A DNA stretch of 64,000 bases. Source: Kitasatospora sp. NBC_01287. Lineage in GTDB: Bacteria > Actinomycetota > Actinomycetes > Streptomycetales > Streptomycetaceae. The position numbers and the translations under genes are program-made. Below are positions 7,538 to 17,245 of this stretch, in pieces. Within the stretch, counting starts at the first letter, position 1; each line of letters opens with the position of its first letter. The notes under the pieces were generated by a model that did no database searches, had not been told where the DNA came from, and saw only the letters and a list, made by a program, of their open reading frames with translations. The stretch spans positions 8,451,067 to 8,515,066 of the forward strand of contig NZ_JAPEPB010000001.1 of assembly GCF_026340565.1 (NCBI RefSeq), written 5' to 3'.

Positions 7538-7843
7538 TCAGACGAGTTTGCCGAGGACCACGTAGGTCCGGGACGCGCCTACCGGCACGACCAGGACGCT
7601 GTCGCCGGCCGCGGGCGTGTAGGGCGCGAGGCGCTGGTAGGGGCCGGTCAGGGTGGTTGCCCCGTTGAGGTAGGCCTTGGGGTCGCCGCTGCTGTAGCCC
7701 GGGTCGATGGTGGCGGGCAGCGCTGCGAGGGGCCAACCCGAGTCGATGGACGCCGTCCGCGTCTCCAACCTCGAGACGCGCTGCAAAAGGGCCCTGAACG
7801 TCGTCTCGAAACGCCGTTGCAGGTCCGTCGGATAGAGGGTCAC
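7538..7843 (-). CDS. Small tail protein
   Basis: The protein has 101 residues. An N-terminal helix (RRFETTFRALLQRVSRLETR) suggests a trimeric coiled coil, followed by a small beta-rich domain ending in ASRTYVVLGKLV. The form and position between the minor tail protein and the tailspike suggest a baseplate or spike-attachment component. No named family is recognised. Confidence 0.75.
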   Translation of the reverse strand: MTLYPTDLQRRFETTFRALLQRVSRLETRTASIDSGWPLAALPATIDPGYSSGDPKAYLNGATTLTGPYQRLAPYTPAAGDSVLVVPVGASRTYVVLGKLV

Positions 7844-7852
7844 GACAGCCTC

Positions 7853-9061
7853 CTAGGCGGCGATCACACTGGACGTTGTCAGCTGGTACGACTCCGCTTG
7901 CTGCGGGCCGGGCGGGTAGGCGGTCCAACCGGTGACCCGGACCGCCACCTGCAGGCCAGGGGAGCCGTCAGCCTTGGCCGGGTGCAGCGCGGACGTCGCG
8001 GTGAGGACCGTGGAGTCGCCGAGGGTGATGTCCCGCAGTCGCGGGAGGGAAGAGCCACCCACGGTGATGACGGGCAAGGTCATCGCCTGAGTCTTCAGGG
8101 CGACTTGGCCATCCGCCCAGGAGTCGATCTGGGCTTGCGTGGTGACAACTGAGCCCTGCCAGGACGCGGTGGACTCCATCAGCGGATACCCGCCGGCCAG
8201 GTCCGCGAGGTCAGCACCGTGCGGGTACACCGACTGCCACTGCTGCGCCGAGCCGTTGGGTGGTGCGGTGGCCCAGACGATGTTGCTGGACTGCGAGCCG
8301 GTGCGCTGGTAGCCGTAATCCAGGCAGTTGCCCGGGTAGCTGAGCGTGTACCCGGCTTGCGCGGCGGGGCGCCCCAGTTGCAGGTAGGCGAGCCGCAGGA
8401 ACACCACGAGGTTGCCGCTGCTGTCCAGGCCGGGCACGAACGCGTACTCCAGTTGGCCGCTGGCGCACATGTCGGACCAGGCGCTGGATATCTGGGTGAG
8501 GTCTGACCACACGTATGACGCGGTCCATGGGACCCCTGCGATCGCCGCGGCCCCCGTCGGGAGCACCAGGCGTGCGACCGGCCCGTTGGTGGCAACCGTC
8601 TGCAGGTATGCGGCGGTGCGGGTGGCGGCCGGTGAGACGCCGGTGGCGATGTACGCCGACTGCTTGCTCTGCCCGTAGACGATCAGGTCGGTGAATGCGG
8701 TGCAGAGGTCGACCTGCTGGTACTCGATCGTGTCCGTGATCAGCCGGTGCGACCAGATGCTGTCGAAAGTGTGCGCCTGGATCGGCAGCGTGCCCTGGGC
8801 GCGGCTGGTGTCCGGCCAGTCCCACACCGGGCCGGCCCACACCGGGTAGCCGTCCTCGAGGACCCACAGGACGGCCCGTCGGCATTCCAATGCCCGGACA
8901 AACGGGGCGTTGACCGCGTAGATCTCGTCCAGGGTCAGCTGTCCGGACAGCGTGCCCGACCCGTTGAGTTGGGCGCTGAAACTCTGGACGTTCAGGGGGA
9001 TGCTGTCGGCCAGGACCCGGCCGCTGATCAGGTCGGTCGCCTGATACGTGAAGACACCCAT
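7853..9061 (-). CDS. Minor tail (baseplate) protein, Gp37-like
   Basis: The 402-residue protein, from MGVFTYQATDL, has the layout of siphovirus minor tail proteins in actinophages. An N-terminal beta domain contains AVLWVLEDGYPVWAGPVWDW, followed by a long mixed domain and a C-terminal beta region (LPRLRDITLGDSTVL, VAVRVTGW). It is placed directly downstream of other baseplate genes and the Dit-like gene, and so probably forms part of the tail-tip hub. Its ATG overlaps the upstream stop codon. An upstream in-frame extension is open but lacks support. Confidence 0.8.
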   Translation of the reverse strand: MGVFTYQATDLISGRVLADSIPLNVQSFSAQLNGSGTLSGQLTLDEIYAVNAPFVRALECRRAVLWVLEDGYPVWAGPVWDWPDTSRAQGTLPIQAHTFDSIWSHRLITDTIEYQQVDLCTAFTDLIVYGQSKQSAYIATGVSPAATRTAAYLQTVATNGPVARLVLPTGAAAIAGVPWTASYVWSDLTQISSAWSDMCASGQLEYAFVPGLDSSGNLVVFLRLAYLQLGRPAAQAGYTLSYPGNCLDYGYQRTGSQSSNIVWATAPPNGSAQQWQSVYPHGADLADLAGGYPLMESTASWQGSVVTTQAQIDSWADGQVALKTQAMTLPVITVGGSSLPRLRDITLGDSTVLTATSALHPAKADGSPGLQVAVRVTGWTAYPPGPQQAESYQLTTSSVIAA

Positions 9062-10149
9062 CAGGTCGACACTGGCTTTACGCGCAGGATGATGCTCGCC
9101 GCGGTGCTTGTTGTGGCGAACTGGCTGAACTGGATCGATGACAGCGTGTTGGTGATGCTCACCGATACGGTGTGCGTTCCGGCGGACGGGGTGTCGGCGG
9201 TCGACGGGGAGGTGTAGTAGCTCCAGGCCACCCCCGACTGGATGTAGGAGTCGGCTGTTGCCTCGGCAGCGTAGATGCTGTCCAGCAGGGTGCTGTCCAG
9301 ATAGAGCCGGTAAAAGGGCCGGATCTTCGATGAGGATGTGGTGGCGGACTGCACGCCGGGGCTCTTGAAAAAACACTCGATGTCGGTGTAGCCGTCGGTG
9401 GTGACGGTGGTGCTGATGATGGTGTGCTCGGCCGAGTCACTGACCGTGTACGGGGTCGTCAACTTCGTCATCGCGGGCTGCCACGGCAACACCTTCAGCT
9501 GGGTGGCCGCCGTCAGATTGTTGTTGTGGTAGAACGCGCCGGACGTAGGATCGTAGGCCAACTGTCCGAGGTACCCGGAGGCGGACCCCTTGACGGCGAC
9601 CAGGACACCACCCGCGGCCGTCGTGAAAACCCGTTTTTCCGTCAGCAGACCCGACGTGATGGTCGACGTCCCCGCCGGGACCGACAGCTGTGACAGCGTC
9701 AGCGAGTTCGCCGGTGCGGACGGGGCGGAGGGGGCCGGGCCGGGTGTTCCGGTGATAATCGCCACAGCCCCGAAAGACGCTGAGGTACCCACGTCGGAGA
9801 CATAGGCGACGATCAGGTCGATTCGTGGATTCGTCGGGTCCGCGGTGGCCACCGACAGAGTCGCCTGCGAGGCGAGCGTCGAAGCGTACCCGCCGTACAG
9901 GACGTTCGAGGAATTCGCGACAACGAAACTGCCGGGCTGCACCAGCACGTTCATGCCCGTGCCGGGCTGCACGTACAGGCCGGCACCACCAACGACCCCG
10001 GAGCGTAGACCGATCGTGCTGCCGGTGGTAATGCCCGGGTCGAAGAAGAAAGCAGTGACCCCGCTGTTACGCAGGTCATTTCCGCCGCTGCCGTCGTAGG
10101 TGCAGCCGGTCAGCCACATCGGCAGGCTGGTGGTCACAGATGTCGCCAT
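9061..10149 (-). CDS. Minor tail/baseplate protein
   Basis: The 362-residue protein has an N-terminal FFFDPGITTGSTIGLRSG segment and then the NPRIDLIVAYVSD motif (about 107-119) that is typical of receptor-binding baseplate proteins in actinophages. The C-terminal 130 residues are beta-rich (VSVSITNTLSSIQFSQFA). These features, and position between Dit-like and Gp37-like genes, support a structural role in the tail tip. No catalytic motif is seen. Confidence 0.8.
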   Translation of the reverse strand: MATSVTTSLPMWLTGCTYDGSGGNDLRNSGVTAFFFDPGITTGSTIGLRSGVVGGAGLYVQPGTGMNVLVQPGSFVVANSSNVLYGGYASTLASQATLSVATADPTNPRIDLIVAYVSDVGTSASFGAVAIITGTPGPAPSAPSAPANSLTLSQLSVPAGTSTITSGLLTEKRVFTTAAGGVLVAVKGSASGYLGQLAYDPTSGAFYHNNNLTAATQLKVLPWQPAMTKLTTPYTVSDSAEHTIISTTVTTDGYTDIECFFKSPGVQSATTSSSKIRPFYRLYLDSTLLDSIYAAEATADSYIQSGVAWSYYTSPSTADTPSAGTHTVSVSITNTLSSIQFSQFATTSTAASIILRVKPVST

Positions 10150-10158
10150 GCGGCCCTC

Positions 10159-11409
10159 CTAAAGGTACGCGTCATGCCAATACGCTGTCGCGGTGCTGCC
10201 ACTGGAGATCGACGCGCCGCCGTACTGCAACGTGTTGGAGCCCGGAGCCAGTTGCCACCAGGACGAGGTCAGGTCGGCGGGCCAGTACGTGCCGCCGGTG
10301 GACGGAAAACCCGGACTGGTGGAAACCATCGTGGGATTCACATAACCCTGCCGGTTGAGGAAATCCACCACCAGCACATCACCCGAATTGAGCGTCACCG
10401 ACGACCAGGACACGGTCTGACCGGTTGTCACGTTCGAGATTCGTGGCCCGCTTGCCGGCCCAGAAATGACAACGACCGGTGGTGAGAGGAAACTTCCGCC
10501 GTTGACCGCGTAACCCCCACCCGGTGGCGGTGACGAATGCAACGTCACGGGGACGGTGAAAGGTGTCACCATGGTGCCGCCGCCGCCGGACGGCAGCAGA
10601 CCGACGGACAGGGACCGTTGAGCCACCGCGTATTTTCGCGGATCCGGTGCCACGAGACCGACGGTGAACGTCACATCAGTGAGCGTCGGATACGCCTCGG
10701 TCAACTTCCCCGACCGGCGCACCCATGCGTATTTCGGCACCGGCTCGTCATACCGGAGCATCGCGAGATCCGACACGGGAACCGCCTGCTGCAGCGTCGC
10801 ACGGGCCACATCCCGCAGCGCCTGTGTCGGGGCCGACGCCGTCACGGTGAGAGTCATCGTGCGGGCCGCGACGTACTGGGGGGAGGCCCAGGCGCCGTGG
10901 TCACCGGCGCGGGCGACCAGCCCGCCGCCCTGCACGTCCGGGCCGTCCCAGCCCTCGATCTTTCGCCAGATCCAGGAAACCCCGCTGGCATCTGTCTGGC
11001 CGAACTCCACGTCCTGGGACCCGTAGAGCAGGCCGCCGGTCCAGTAGCCGACGTCACCGGCCGGCACCGCCGGTGTGACACCGCCGGTGACCGTGAAATC
11101 CTCGACGCCCAGGAACGTGCTAGTGCCGTACCCGCACGTCCAGTTGGCGACGTACACGCCTTGCGGGGAACCCGCCGGGATGATCCAGATGCACGAGTAC
11201 TGGCCGACGCCAGTGCGCCAAACCTGCCCGTAGGTCGGGGAGGAGGCCCCCGAGTAGGTGAACGGGCCGGCGACGTCAGGGACGAAGCCGACTTGCTGGC
11301 CGTAGGTGATGTCCAGGGTGATGGTGGACGGGTCGGCCAGGACGCCGGCGGTCGCCGAGTAGAAATTCAGGTTGAGCTGGTACGGCTGCCCCGCCTGCGC
11401 TGTTGACAC
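10159..11409 (-). CDS. Distal tail (Dit-like) protein with N-terminal Ig-like domain
   Basis: The 416-residue protein begins with an immunoglobulin-like domain of about 110 residues (YQLNLNFYSATAGVLADP ... VANWTCGYGTSTFLGVEDF). A siphovirus distal tail domain follows (QDVEFGQTDASGVSW, MTLTVTASAPTQALRDVA, and KYAWVRRSGKLTEAYPTL, about 215-230). The C-terminal beta sandwich (SGDVLVVDFLNRQGYV ... WWQLAPGSNTL) is the usual Dit extension. The gene directly follows the tape measure gene, the conserved place for Dit, which forms the hexameric ring joining tail tube to tip. Confidence 0.85.
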   Translation of the reverse strand: MSTAQAGQPYQLNLNFYSATAGVLADPSTITLDITYGQQVGFVPDVAGPFTYSGASSPTYGQVWRTGVGQYSCIWIIPAGSPQGVYVANWTCGYGTSTFLGVEDFTVTGGVTPAVPAGDVGYWTGGLLYGSQDVEFGQTDASGVSWIWRKIEGWDGPDVQGGGLVARAGDHGAWASPQYVAARTMTLTVTASAPTQALRDVARATLQQAVPVSDLAMLRYDEPVPKYAWVRRSGKLTEAYPTLTDVTFTVGLVAPDPRKYAVAQRSLSVGLLPSGGGGTMVTPFTVPVTLHSSPPPGGGYAVNGGSFLSPPVVVISGPASGPRISNVTTGQTVSWSSVTLNSGDVLVVDFLNRQGYVNPTMVSTSPGFPSTGGTYWPADLTSSWWQLAPGSNTLQYGGASISSGSTATAYWHDAYL

Positions 11410-11441
11410 TCACTCGCCTCCTCCGTCGTGCTGGGCATTGG

Positions 11442-14400
11442 TCAGCCGAGTGCGAGAGCCATGTCCCGTTTGATCGCGGCGAGTTGCTCAGGATTCGGGT
11501 ACTGGGTGCCGGTGAAATTGATGACGACGCCCTTCGATCCGAGGGCGGTGCCGGCCCCGCCCTGTTGGGTCAGTTGCCGCACGATCGCTACGAATGCTTG
11601 CGATTCGTCCGGGGTCAGGACTGCCTCGGGCCGGCCGAGCCCGTTGACGGGCATCCCGGACGGCATGAGCCAGCCCCCGGAGTCGTAGCCGACGTAAGGG
11701 CCACCGCGGGCGAGTGACTTGATGCCGGGCACGTTGGTGACGTCGTGGTAGCGGGCCTTGATGTAGTTGATCGCGGAGGCGATGTTTGCCGTCGGATCGA
11801 AAATGTTGTTGGCGGTCCCGGCCTGGTGATAGGCAAGAAACGTCGACATGATCGTCTGCATGATGCCGCGCGACGGGTCCCCGGCTGCGGCGTTGGAGTC
11901 CCAGTTGTTCGCCGCGTTGGGGTTGTTGCTCGACTCGTGCATCCCGATCGTCTCCAGGTCCGGGATCCACGACGTCGGAACGCCTGTTGCCTGCACGGCG
12001 GCTGCGAACCAGTCGGCGACGGTGCCGCTGATCGGCCCCGGGGACGAGGCGCTGCTGCTGCCCTTGCCCGATGAGCCGCCGCCGAAGAGGGACGCAACAG
12101 CCTGAACCGCGTCATGGATGAGTGTCGTCGGCATGCCGAGCATCAGCTTGCCGAGATTCCCGACCGCATTCGTCCCGACCAACTTCGTCAGTGCGTTGTC
12201 CAGCGCGGTGGTGTTTCCGGTCGTCACCGCTGCGACGATCTTGCCGAGGTCGACAGCTTTGCTGATACCCCCGGTGACGTCACCCCAAAGGTTGCTGATG
12301 ATGCCGCCGCCCTTGTAATGGCCCGGGGTTGAGACCCGCCCACCGCCGTAAGCAGCGTTCAGAGCCAGGACCGTCTGCGGCCCGAGCGCCCGAACAGCCT
12401 CCGGCACAAGGACACCCTCACCCGGGCTGAGCATCGCCGGCACAGTGTCCTCACCCGGCGCATAACCGGGAACCACACCGCCAGTCGCGAACGGCTTGAT
12501 GTCCGGCAGCTTCAGGGAGTCCTGCCCGATCGCCCCGACAACACCGTTCCACAGGGCCTCAATACCGTCGGTGTAGACCGTGGAGATCAGAAAGTTCACT
12601 GGCGACTTGAAGACGTCCTCCAGCTTTCCCCACGCCGTCCCGAAAGTGCTGACGAAGGACTCAGCCCCTTTCTGAATGTCCGAGAAAAACGGCGCGAAGA
12701 CATGGTCCTTCAGCCAACCGGCGCCGGACTCGATCTTGTCGAAAGCTTCGGTGAAACCGGTGACTAGCGGCTGGATCCCGTGATCGTAAAGCCACATTGC
12801 CCCCCACTCGATCGCCTGCCAGAACGGGTCCAGCACGTTGTGCCACAACCACAGTGTCCAGCTCTCGATATCCGCGAAGACTTGCTTCCAGTGCGTCGCC
12901 AGATAGATAACCGCGGTGACAACCAGGGCGATCCCGGCAACGATGCCCATCGTCGCCAGGTTCTCCGCGATGAACGCTGTCGTCGCAGCCGCCGCCTCGG
13001 CGACGTTCTCCGCAATGAACGTCGCCGCAGCCACGGTCTGTTCGGCGATCCACGTGCCGGTAGCGACGGCGGCCGCAGCCAGTTTGGAGCCGAAGTCGGC
13101 GACAAAAGCCGCGGTGCTGGACGCCGCACTGCTCATGGCAGTGCCAACGGACGACCCCCAACCGGCGATGGTCTCGCCCGCGCTCGACGCGAACGTCCCC
13201 AGGGAACTCATCCCCGAGCGGGTCGCCGCCGGCAGGGTTGTCGTGAACCAGGTGCCGACCGAACTCGCCGCACTCATGAAACGCGACGCCAACTGCGAAC
13301 CGGCGTCTTTCGCGGACTGCAGCAGGAGTTGCGCGTCCAGCTTGGTCGGCATGACGCCCTTCACCGCGTTGGCGATGTTCGAGCCCCACCCAGAGACGGC
13401 CTTGGAGACGTTCTCGCCGGCATACATGGCCTGCAGTCGGATCCCGTCCCACGGGCCCCCGGGAGCGGCGAATCCCTTGACGGACTGCACCAGGTAGTCC
13501 CAGCCGCCCCCAGGACCGAGCGAGTCCTTGAACAGGCCCGGTATCGACTTCAGGGTGCTCTTCAGCGGGCCGAGGAGCGCCTTGTCGCCGAGCTTCTCCA
13601 ACGGCCCGAGCAAGACATCGGGGATGATCTTCTTCAGGCCCTGGAGGGCGAGCATCCCGGCGACGATGTCACCGATCACTTTGACGACCGTGCCGTTGGG
13701 GTGCTGGTTGAGGTATGTCGCGAGCGGGCCCAGGGCCTTGGCCACCTGACCGATGATCACGCCGAGCGGAGGGCCGATCTGCGCGATGATCACGCCGACA
13801 GCGCTCAGGAAATTGTTGATCTGCGGCGTGTACGTGCCGATGCTCGCCGTCAGCCCGGTCAGAGCATGCCCGATACCGGCCAGCACGTTCGCTATGCCGC
13901 TCGACGCTCCCGGCGCCGAACCGATCTTCAGCAGCTCGCCGGCGAACCCGGCGAACGCTGGCACCACGACCTGTGCGAACTGCAGACCGTTGGTGACCAG
14001 GCCCGCGAAAACCTCCTGCGCGCCCTTGGTCTGCATCGCCCGACCCAGATCGGCGAACGCCCCCGAGATCAACGTGGCCATCTTCGTGACCGCGACCGTG
14101 ACCTCCGGCATCATCGCCGACACGCCCTGCAAGAACACCAGTAGGCCAGGGGCGATCGCGTTCTGTGCGGCCGTCTCCAGCTCCTTGAAAGATCCCTTCA
14201 TGCTCAGGATCTGCTCAACGACCTGCTGGGCCGCGGGCGACAAACGCGCCATGTCCTTCGCGAACTCGTTCGCCGCCTCATTGCTGGTCGACATCGTCGC
14301 GGCCATCTGCAGCTGCTGCTCCCGCAGCGTATCCGTCACATTCCGCTCGGCCAGCGCAACGTTCCGGGCGTCCATCTCCCGCTGGAAAGCGGTCTGCTCC

Positions 14401-15794
14401 TCCGTCGCGGCCAGCTGCATCTGAGCCTGCTTGATCTGGTCCGCATTGTTCAGCTGCGTCAACGTGGCCTGCGACTGCGCCTCCGTGAGGCTCGCGTGCG
14501 AGTCCGCCTGCCCGTACTGCGCGGCGGTCACCGCCTGCTGAGCCTGAATGACGGTCTGGGAACCGGACACACCCTGCTGATGCGCCAGGTTCGCCGCATA
14601 CGCGGACGCCGTCTGCTGATCCTGGGCGTCCGTCAGCTGCTGCTGGGCACGGGCCACCGCAAGCGCCGCCTGCTGACGGTCCAGGCTGGTCGAGTAAGCG
14701 TTCTGGTTCGTCAGGCGCTGCTGATACATCGCCTGCTGAATCGCCAACTCAGCTGACTGCACGTTCAGTTTCGAGTCGGCCAGCTGGTCATCGAGCTGCC
14801 GGACCTGCTCGCGGGCGGCCTCCCACGCCTGGTTGAGGTTGTACTGCGCCTCACTGAGGCTGTAGTCCGCCTCCTCCACGCCCTGCTGCGCCTGCTTCAC
14901 GGCCTGCAGGGCCTGGACCTGCTGCTCCGCCGCGTTCCGCTGCACCGACGCCAAGTTCATCTGCGACTGCTCGATGCTGTTCGCCGAGGTGATCGCGTCC
15001 TGCGACGCCTGCATCCGGGCCTGCGTCACCTGGTCCTGCGCCTGCTTGTTCTGCACCGAGTTCGAGAACTGGGTGGACGCCAACTCCTGCGGAGTCAGGC
15101 CGACGTTCAGGCTCGCCTGGTGCGCGGCGGACAGCGCCTTCCCGATCCCACCCAGGCCAAGGAACCCGGCGGCACCCCCCAGACCAACGGCCGCGGCAGC
15201 ACCACCCAGACCCGGCAACATGGCACCCAAACCCAGGGCCAGCGCGCCGCCCAGGCCGCCGCCCTCACCGCCACCACCGGACGAGCCCCCACTACCACCG
15301 GACGCACCCAGCCGGGCCGAGGCGGACTTGGAGCTGAAAGCATCGAGCTTCGCCCGAGCCTCATCCAACTTCGCGTCGAACTCCGCCGTGTCCAGCGAAA
15401 CCACCGGCGCGGTGCGCTTGCCGTCGAGCTGATCCAACTTCTCGCGGGCCCGATCAACCTGCTCGTCCAGCTCCGAGCTTTCCAGGCCGATATCCGGCCG
15501 CGCGCTCTTGCTGTCCAGTTCGTCGATCTTCGCCCGAGCCTGATCAGCCCGTGCACCCAGGTCCGCGTCGTCCAGGTGCACCGACGGCTCAGCCCTGGCG
15601 CCATCCAGCTCATCGACCCGCGCCCTGGCCTGGTCTGCTTTCGCGTCCAGCTCGGACGTGTCGAGGGTGACCCGAGCCCGCGCCTCAGTGCCAGCCACCG
15701 CCTCATCGAGCCTCGCCTTCAGCTCCTCCTTGAAACCCTCCATGTCGGGGCTGACCTGCACAAACGCGCTGGCAACGCGGAAACCCTCAGGCAT
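11442..15794 (-). CDS. Tape measure protein with SLT transglycosylase domain
   Basis: At 1450 residues this is the largest protein in the window. The N-terminal 150 residues carry heptad-like repeats of the type LDTSELDAKADQARARVDEL, repeated four times with small changes. A Gly/Ala-rich hydrophobic segment (about 175-230) and a long Gln/Ala coiled coil (240-520) follow. Further hydrophobic segments lie at about 560-760 and 880-1000 (GIVAGIALVVTAVIYLATHW). A lytic transglycosylase SLT domain occupies about 1245-1376 (PDLETIGMHESSNNPNAAN, with the catalytic Glu in MHES, then SRGIMQTI). It sets tail length, and the SLT domain opens the wall during DNA entry. ATG behind AAAGGGGG. Confidence 0.95.
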   Translation of the reverse strand: MPEGFRVASAFVQVSPDMEGFKEELKARLDEAVAGTEARARVTLDTSELDAKADQARARVDELDGARAEPSVHLDDADLGARADQARAKIDELDSKSARPDIGLESSELDEQVDRAREKLDQLDGKRTAPVVSLDTAEFDAKLDEARAKLDAFSSKSASARLGASGGSGGSSGGGGEGGGLGGALALGLGAMLPGLGGAAAAVGLGGAAGFLGLGGIGKALSAAHQASLNVGLTPQELASTQFSNSVQNKQAQDQVTQARMQASQDAITSANSIEQSQMNLASVQRNAAEQQVQALQAVKQAQQGVEEADYSLSEAQYNLNQAWEAAREQVRQLDDQLADSKLNVQSAELAIQQAMYQQRLTNQNAYSTSLDRQQAALAVARAQQQLTDAQDQQTASAYAANLAHQQGVSGSQTVIQAQQAVTAAQYGQADSHASLTEAQSQATLTQLNNADQIKQAQMQLAATEEQTAFQREMDARNVALAERNVTDTLREQQLQMAATMSTSNEAANEFAKDMARLSPAAQQVVEQILSMKGSFKELETAAQNAIAPGLLVFLQGVSAMMPEVTVAVTKMATLISGAFADLGRAMQTKGAQEVFAGLVTNGLQFAQVVVPAFAGFAGELLKIGSAPGASSGIANVLAGIGHALTGLTASIGTYTPQINNFLSAVGVIIAQIGPPLGVIIGQVAKALGPLATYLNQHPNGTVVKVIGDIVAGMLALQGLKKIIPDVLLGPLEKLGDKALLGPLKSTLKSIPGLFKDSLGPGGGWDYLVQSVKGFAAPGGPWDGIRLQAMYAGENVSKAVSGWGSNIANAVKGVMPTKLDAQLLLQSAKDAGSQLASRFMSAASSVGTWFTTTLPAATRSGMSSLGTFASSAGETIAGWGSSVGTAMSSAASSTAAFVADFGSKLAAAAVATGTWIAEQTVAAATFIAENVAEAAAATTAFIAENLATMGIVAGIALVVTAVIYLATHWKQVFADIESWTLWLWHNVLDPFWQAIEWGAMWLYDHGIQPLVTGFTEAFDKIESGAGWLKDHVFAPFFSDIQKGAESFVSTFGTAWGKLEDVFKSPVNFLISTVYTDGIEALWNGVVGAIGQDSLKLPDIKPFATGGVVPGYAPGEDTVPAMLSPGEGVLVPEAVRALGPQTVLALNAAYGGGRVSTPGHYKGGGIISNLWGDVTGGISKAVDLGKIVAAVTTGNTTALDNALTKLVGTNAVGNLGKLMLGMPTTLIHDAVQAVASLFGGGSSGKGSSSASSPGPISGTVADWFAAAVQATGVPTSWIPDLETIGMHESSNNPNAANNWDSNAAAGDPSRGIMQTIMSTFLAYHQAGTANNIFDPTANIASAINYIKARYHDVTNVPGIKSLARGGPYVGYDSGGWLMPSGMPVNGLGRPEAVLTPDESQAFVAIVRQLTQQGGAGTALGSKGVVINFTGTQYPNPEQLAAIKRDMALALG

Positions 15795-15813
15795 CGAGGC
15801 CCCCTTTCACCAG

Positions 15814-16149
15814 TCAGCCGTCAGGGGCCCCGAAAGAGAAAACACCGGCGAACGCCGGCTCCGCCTGCAAGGTGGCTCGTATCCCAGGGTTGATATCGCG
15901 TCGGCCTGTACCGGCCTCGTGACGCGGGCCGGCGGCGGGAGACTGCTGCTGCTCGTCGCGCGCCGCGAGCGTGCGGGCCTGCATCACGCCCTGGTAGGCG
16001 GCCAGCCGCCACACCAACCGGAAATACCGCGGACCGTCGAGTGCGGTCGGGTCGTCGATGCGGTGGAACACGGACAGGTCGGACTCAATGTCGTCCAAGT
16101 AGTCCAGAATCCACGCCAGTTGGGCGACCCGCTCGGTCAGGCTTTTGGG
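15814..16149 (-). CDS. Tail assembly chaperone, frameshift-only C-terminal part
   Basis: This frame opens at the slippery site (16149-16143) and continues through LTERVAQLAWILDYLDDIE to a stop at 15814. It has no good start or ribosome binding site of its own. It is best read as the T part of a G-T fusion, made when ribosomes slip by one base at the end of the upstream chaperone gene. The product contains YFRLVWRLAAYQGVM and a low-complexity C-terminus. In siphoviruses the longer chaperone recruits tail tube subunits onto the tape measure, encoded next, as here. Confidence 0.75.
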   Translation of the reverse strand, partial: PKSLTERVAQLAWILDYLDDIESDLSVFHRIDDPTALDGPRYFRLVWRLAAYQGVMQARTLAARDEQQQSPAAGPRHEAGTGRRDINPGIRATLQAEPAFAGVFSFGAPDG

Positions 16150-16535
16150 AGTTCCAGGGCGCCCACAGTCAACCTTGAGGCGATCTCGCAGATCCCCTGG
16201 AACTGCTCCTGCGTCAGGTCGTCGTAGTCCATCAGCGCCTGGTAGCCCTCGGCGCCGAGGAGCTTCTCCAGCAGGTAGTCCATGGCCTGCGCCTCGCCGA
16301 TAGTCCGCGACAAATGCAGGTACTTGAGGCCGACGTTGACACCGGGCTTGAGCGTGACCGAGTACTCGCGGTCATCGATGTAGAACAGCGGCACACGCTC
16401 CGCCGGCGCTGTGCTGCTCGTCAGGCGCGGCGGCTCGAAGGCGACCGCCCCGCCGGCCGCGGGGGTGGGTGTCGGATCCGGCGCGGTGCGGCTGGGGCGC
16501 TTCGCGGGGGCCTTTGCTCTCACGGTTGCTGCCAT
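16137..16535 (-). CDS. Tail assembly chaperone (G protein)
   Basis: The 132-residue protein from MAATVRAKAPAKRPS has a basic, proline/alanine-rich first 45 residues and then a conserved-looking domain (VPLFYIDDREYSVTLKPGV, IGEAQAMDYLLEKLLG) typical of actinophage tail assembly chaperones. It lies between the major tail gene and the tape measure gene, the diagnostic position. Codons CCA-AAA near its 3' end form the slippery site for the -1 shift into the downstream frame. Confidence 0.85.
   Translation of the reverse strand: MAATVRAKAPAKRPSRTAPDPTPTPAAGGAVAFEPPRLTSSTAPAERVPLFYIDDREYSVTLKPGVNVGLKYLHLSRTIGEAQAMDYLLEKLLGAEGYQALMDYDDLTQEQFQGICEIASRLTVGALELPKA
16143..16149 (-). other. Programmed -1 frameshift site (CCCAAAA)
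   Basis: In the leftward reading, the frame is CTC CCA AAA GCC TGA, so CCCAAAA has the exact X-XXY-YYZ phasing for simultaneous P- and A-site slippage. After a -1 shift the ribosome reads CCC AAA AGC CTG ACC, in frame with the downstream open frame, and bypasses the TGA at 16137-16139. Confidence 0.8.
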
Positions 16536-16602
16536 GTGAATCTCGCTTGAGGGTTGAGGGTGATTGGCTGGGTCCCGGCACGGGCTCACGTGCCGGGACG
16601 GG

Positions 16603-17202
16603 TCACGCCGTTTGGTCGACGATGTGGACCGGCGAAATGCTGCTGCTCACGAAATACGCCGTGAACGTACAGTCGAGGCTCTGTTGCGTCTTCTTGTCGT
16701 ACGCCAGCGTGGCCTTGACCTGCGACAGCACCTTGCGGACGATGATGCGCCGCAGCGCCGGAGCGCTCGTCGACAGCGTCGGCGCCCACCCATCGATCAT
16801 CAGCGCCGCGTACGTCGGCTGCGTTGACGACGAGCCCACAGGAATGTCCAGCGTGCTGTAGCCGGTGCCGCCACCCGTCGTACCGATGCTGTTGAGCGCG
16901 GTGTTGAGGTTGGCGAGAGTCATCTCCGACAGCTTCGCGGTCACGGTCATCTTCATGGCCGTCAGCCGGGAGCCGACCATCATGGTCAGCTGATCGACCT
17001 GGAGGTCCTGGTACGTGTTGTCGACCTCGAAGGTCACACCGCCGTCAGTGCCGCCCACATCCGTCCACGGCGCCGACGGCGGATTCGACGGGCCATTGGG
17101 GGTCACGGCGGAGTCGAGTGGCTCGGTGGCACCGAAAGGGGCGACGTAGAGCCTGGCCGGACCTAGTACCAAATTTGCCGCATTCACGGTCAAGGCGATC
17201 AA
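16603..17202 (-). CDS. Major tail tube protein
   Basis: The 199-residue protein is beta-rich with features of siphovirus tail tube proteins: LVLGPARLYVAPFGATEP near the start, then WTDVGGTDGGVTFEVDNTY (about 46-64). A QVDQLTMMVGSRLTAMKMTV strand pair follows, and a C-terminal region (SLDCTFTAYFV) returns to the ring interface. It sits immediately upstream of the chaperone pair. Tail tube proteins polymerise as stacked hexameric rings around the tape measure. Confidence 0.88.
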   Translation of the reverse strand: MIALTVNAANLVLGPARLYVAPFGATEPLDSAVTPNGPSNPPSAPWTDVGGTDGGVTFEVDNTYQDLQVDQLTMMVGSRLTAMKMTVTAKLSEMTLANLNTALNSIGTTGGGTGYSTLDIPVGSSSTQPTYAALMIDGWAPTLSTSAPALRRIIVRKVLSQVKATLAYDKKTQQSLDCTFTAYFVSSSISPVHIVDQTA

Positions 17203-17245
17203 TCCTTCTGGATCAGGCGCCGCAACTGGGCGCGGGCATGCGAAA

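Noticed and set aside
12780..14144. A 454-codon rightward open frame in the tape measure gene
   Set aside because: Low-complexity arginine-rich translation antisense to a well-supported tape measure protein.
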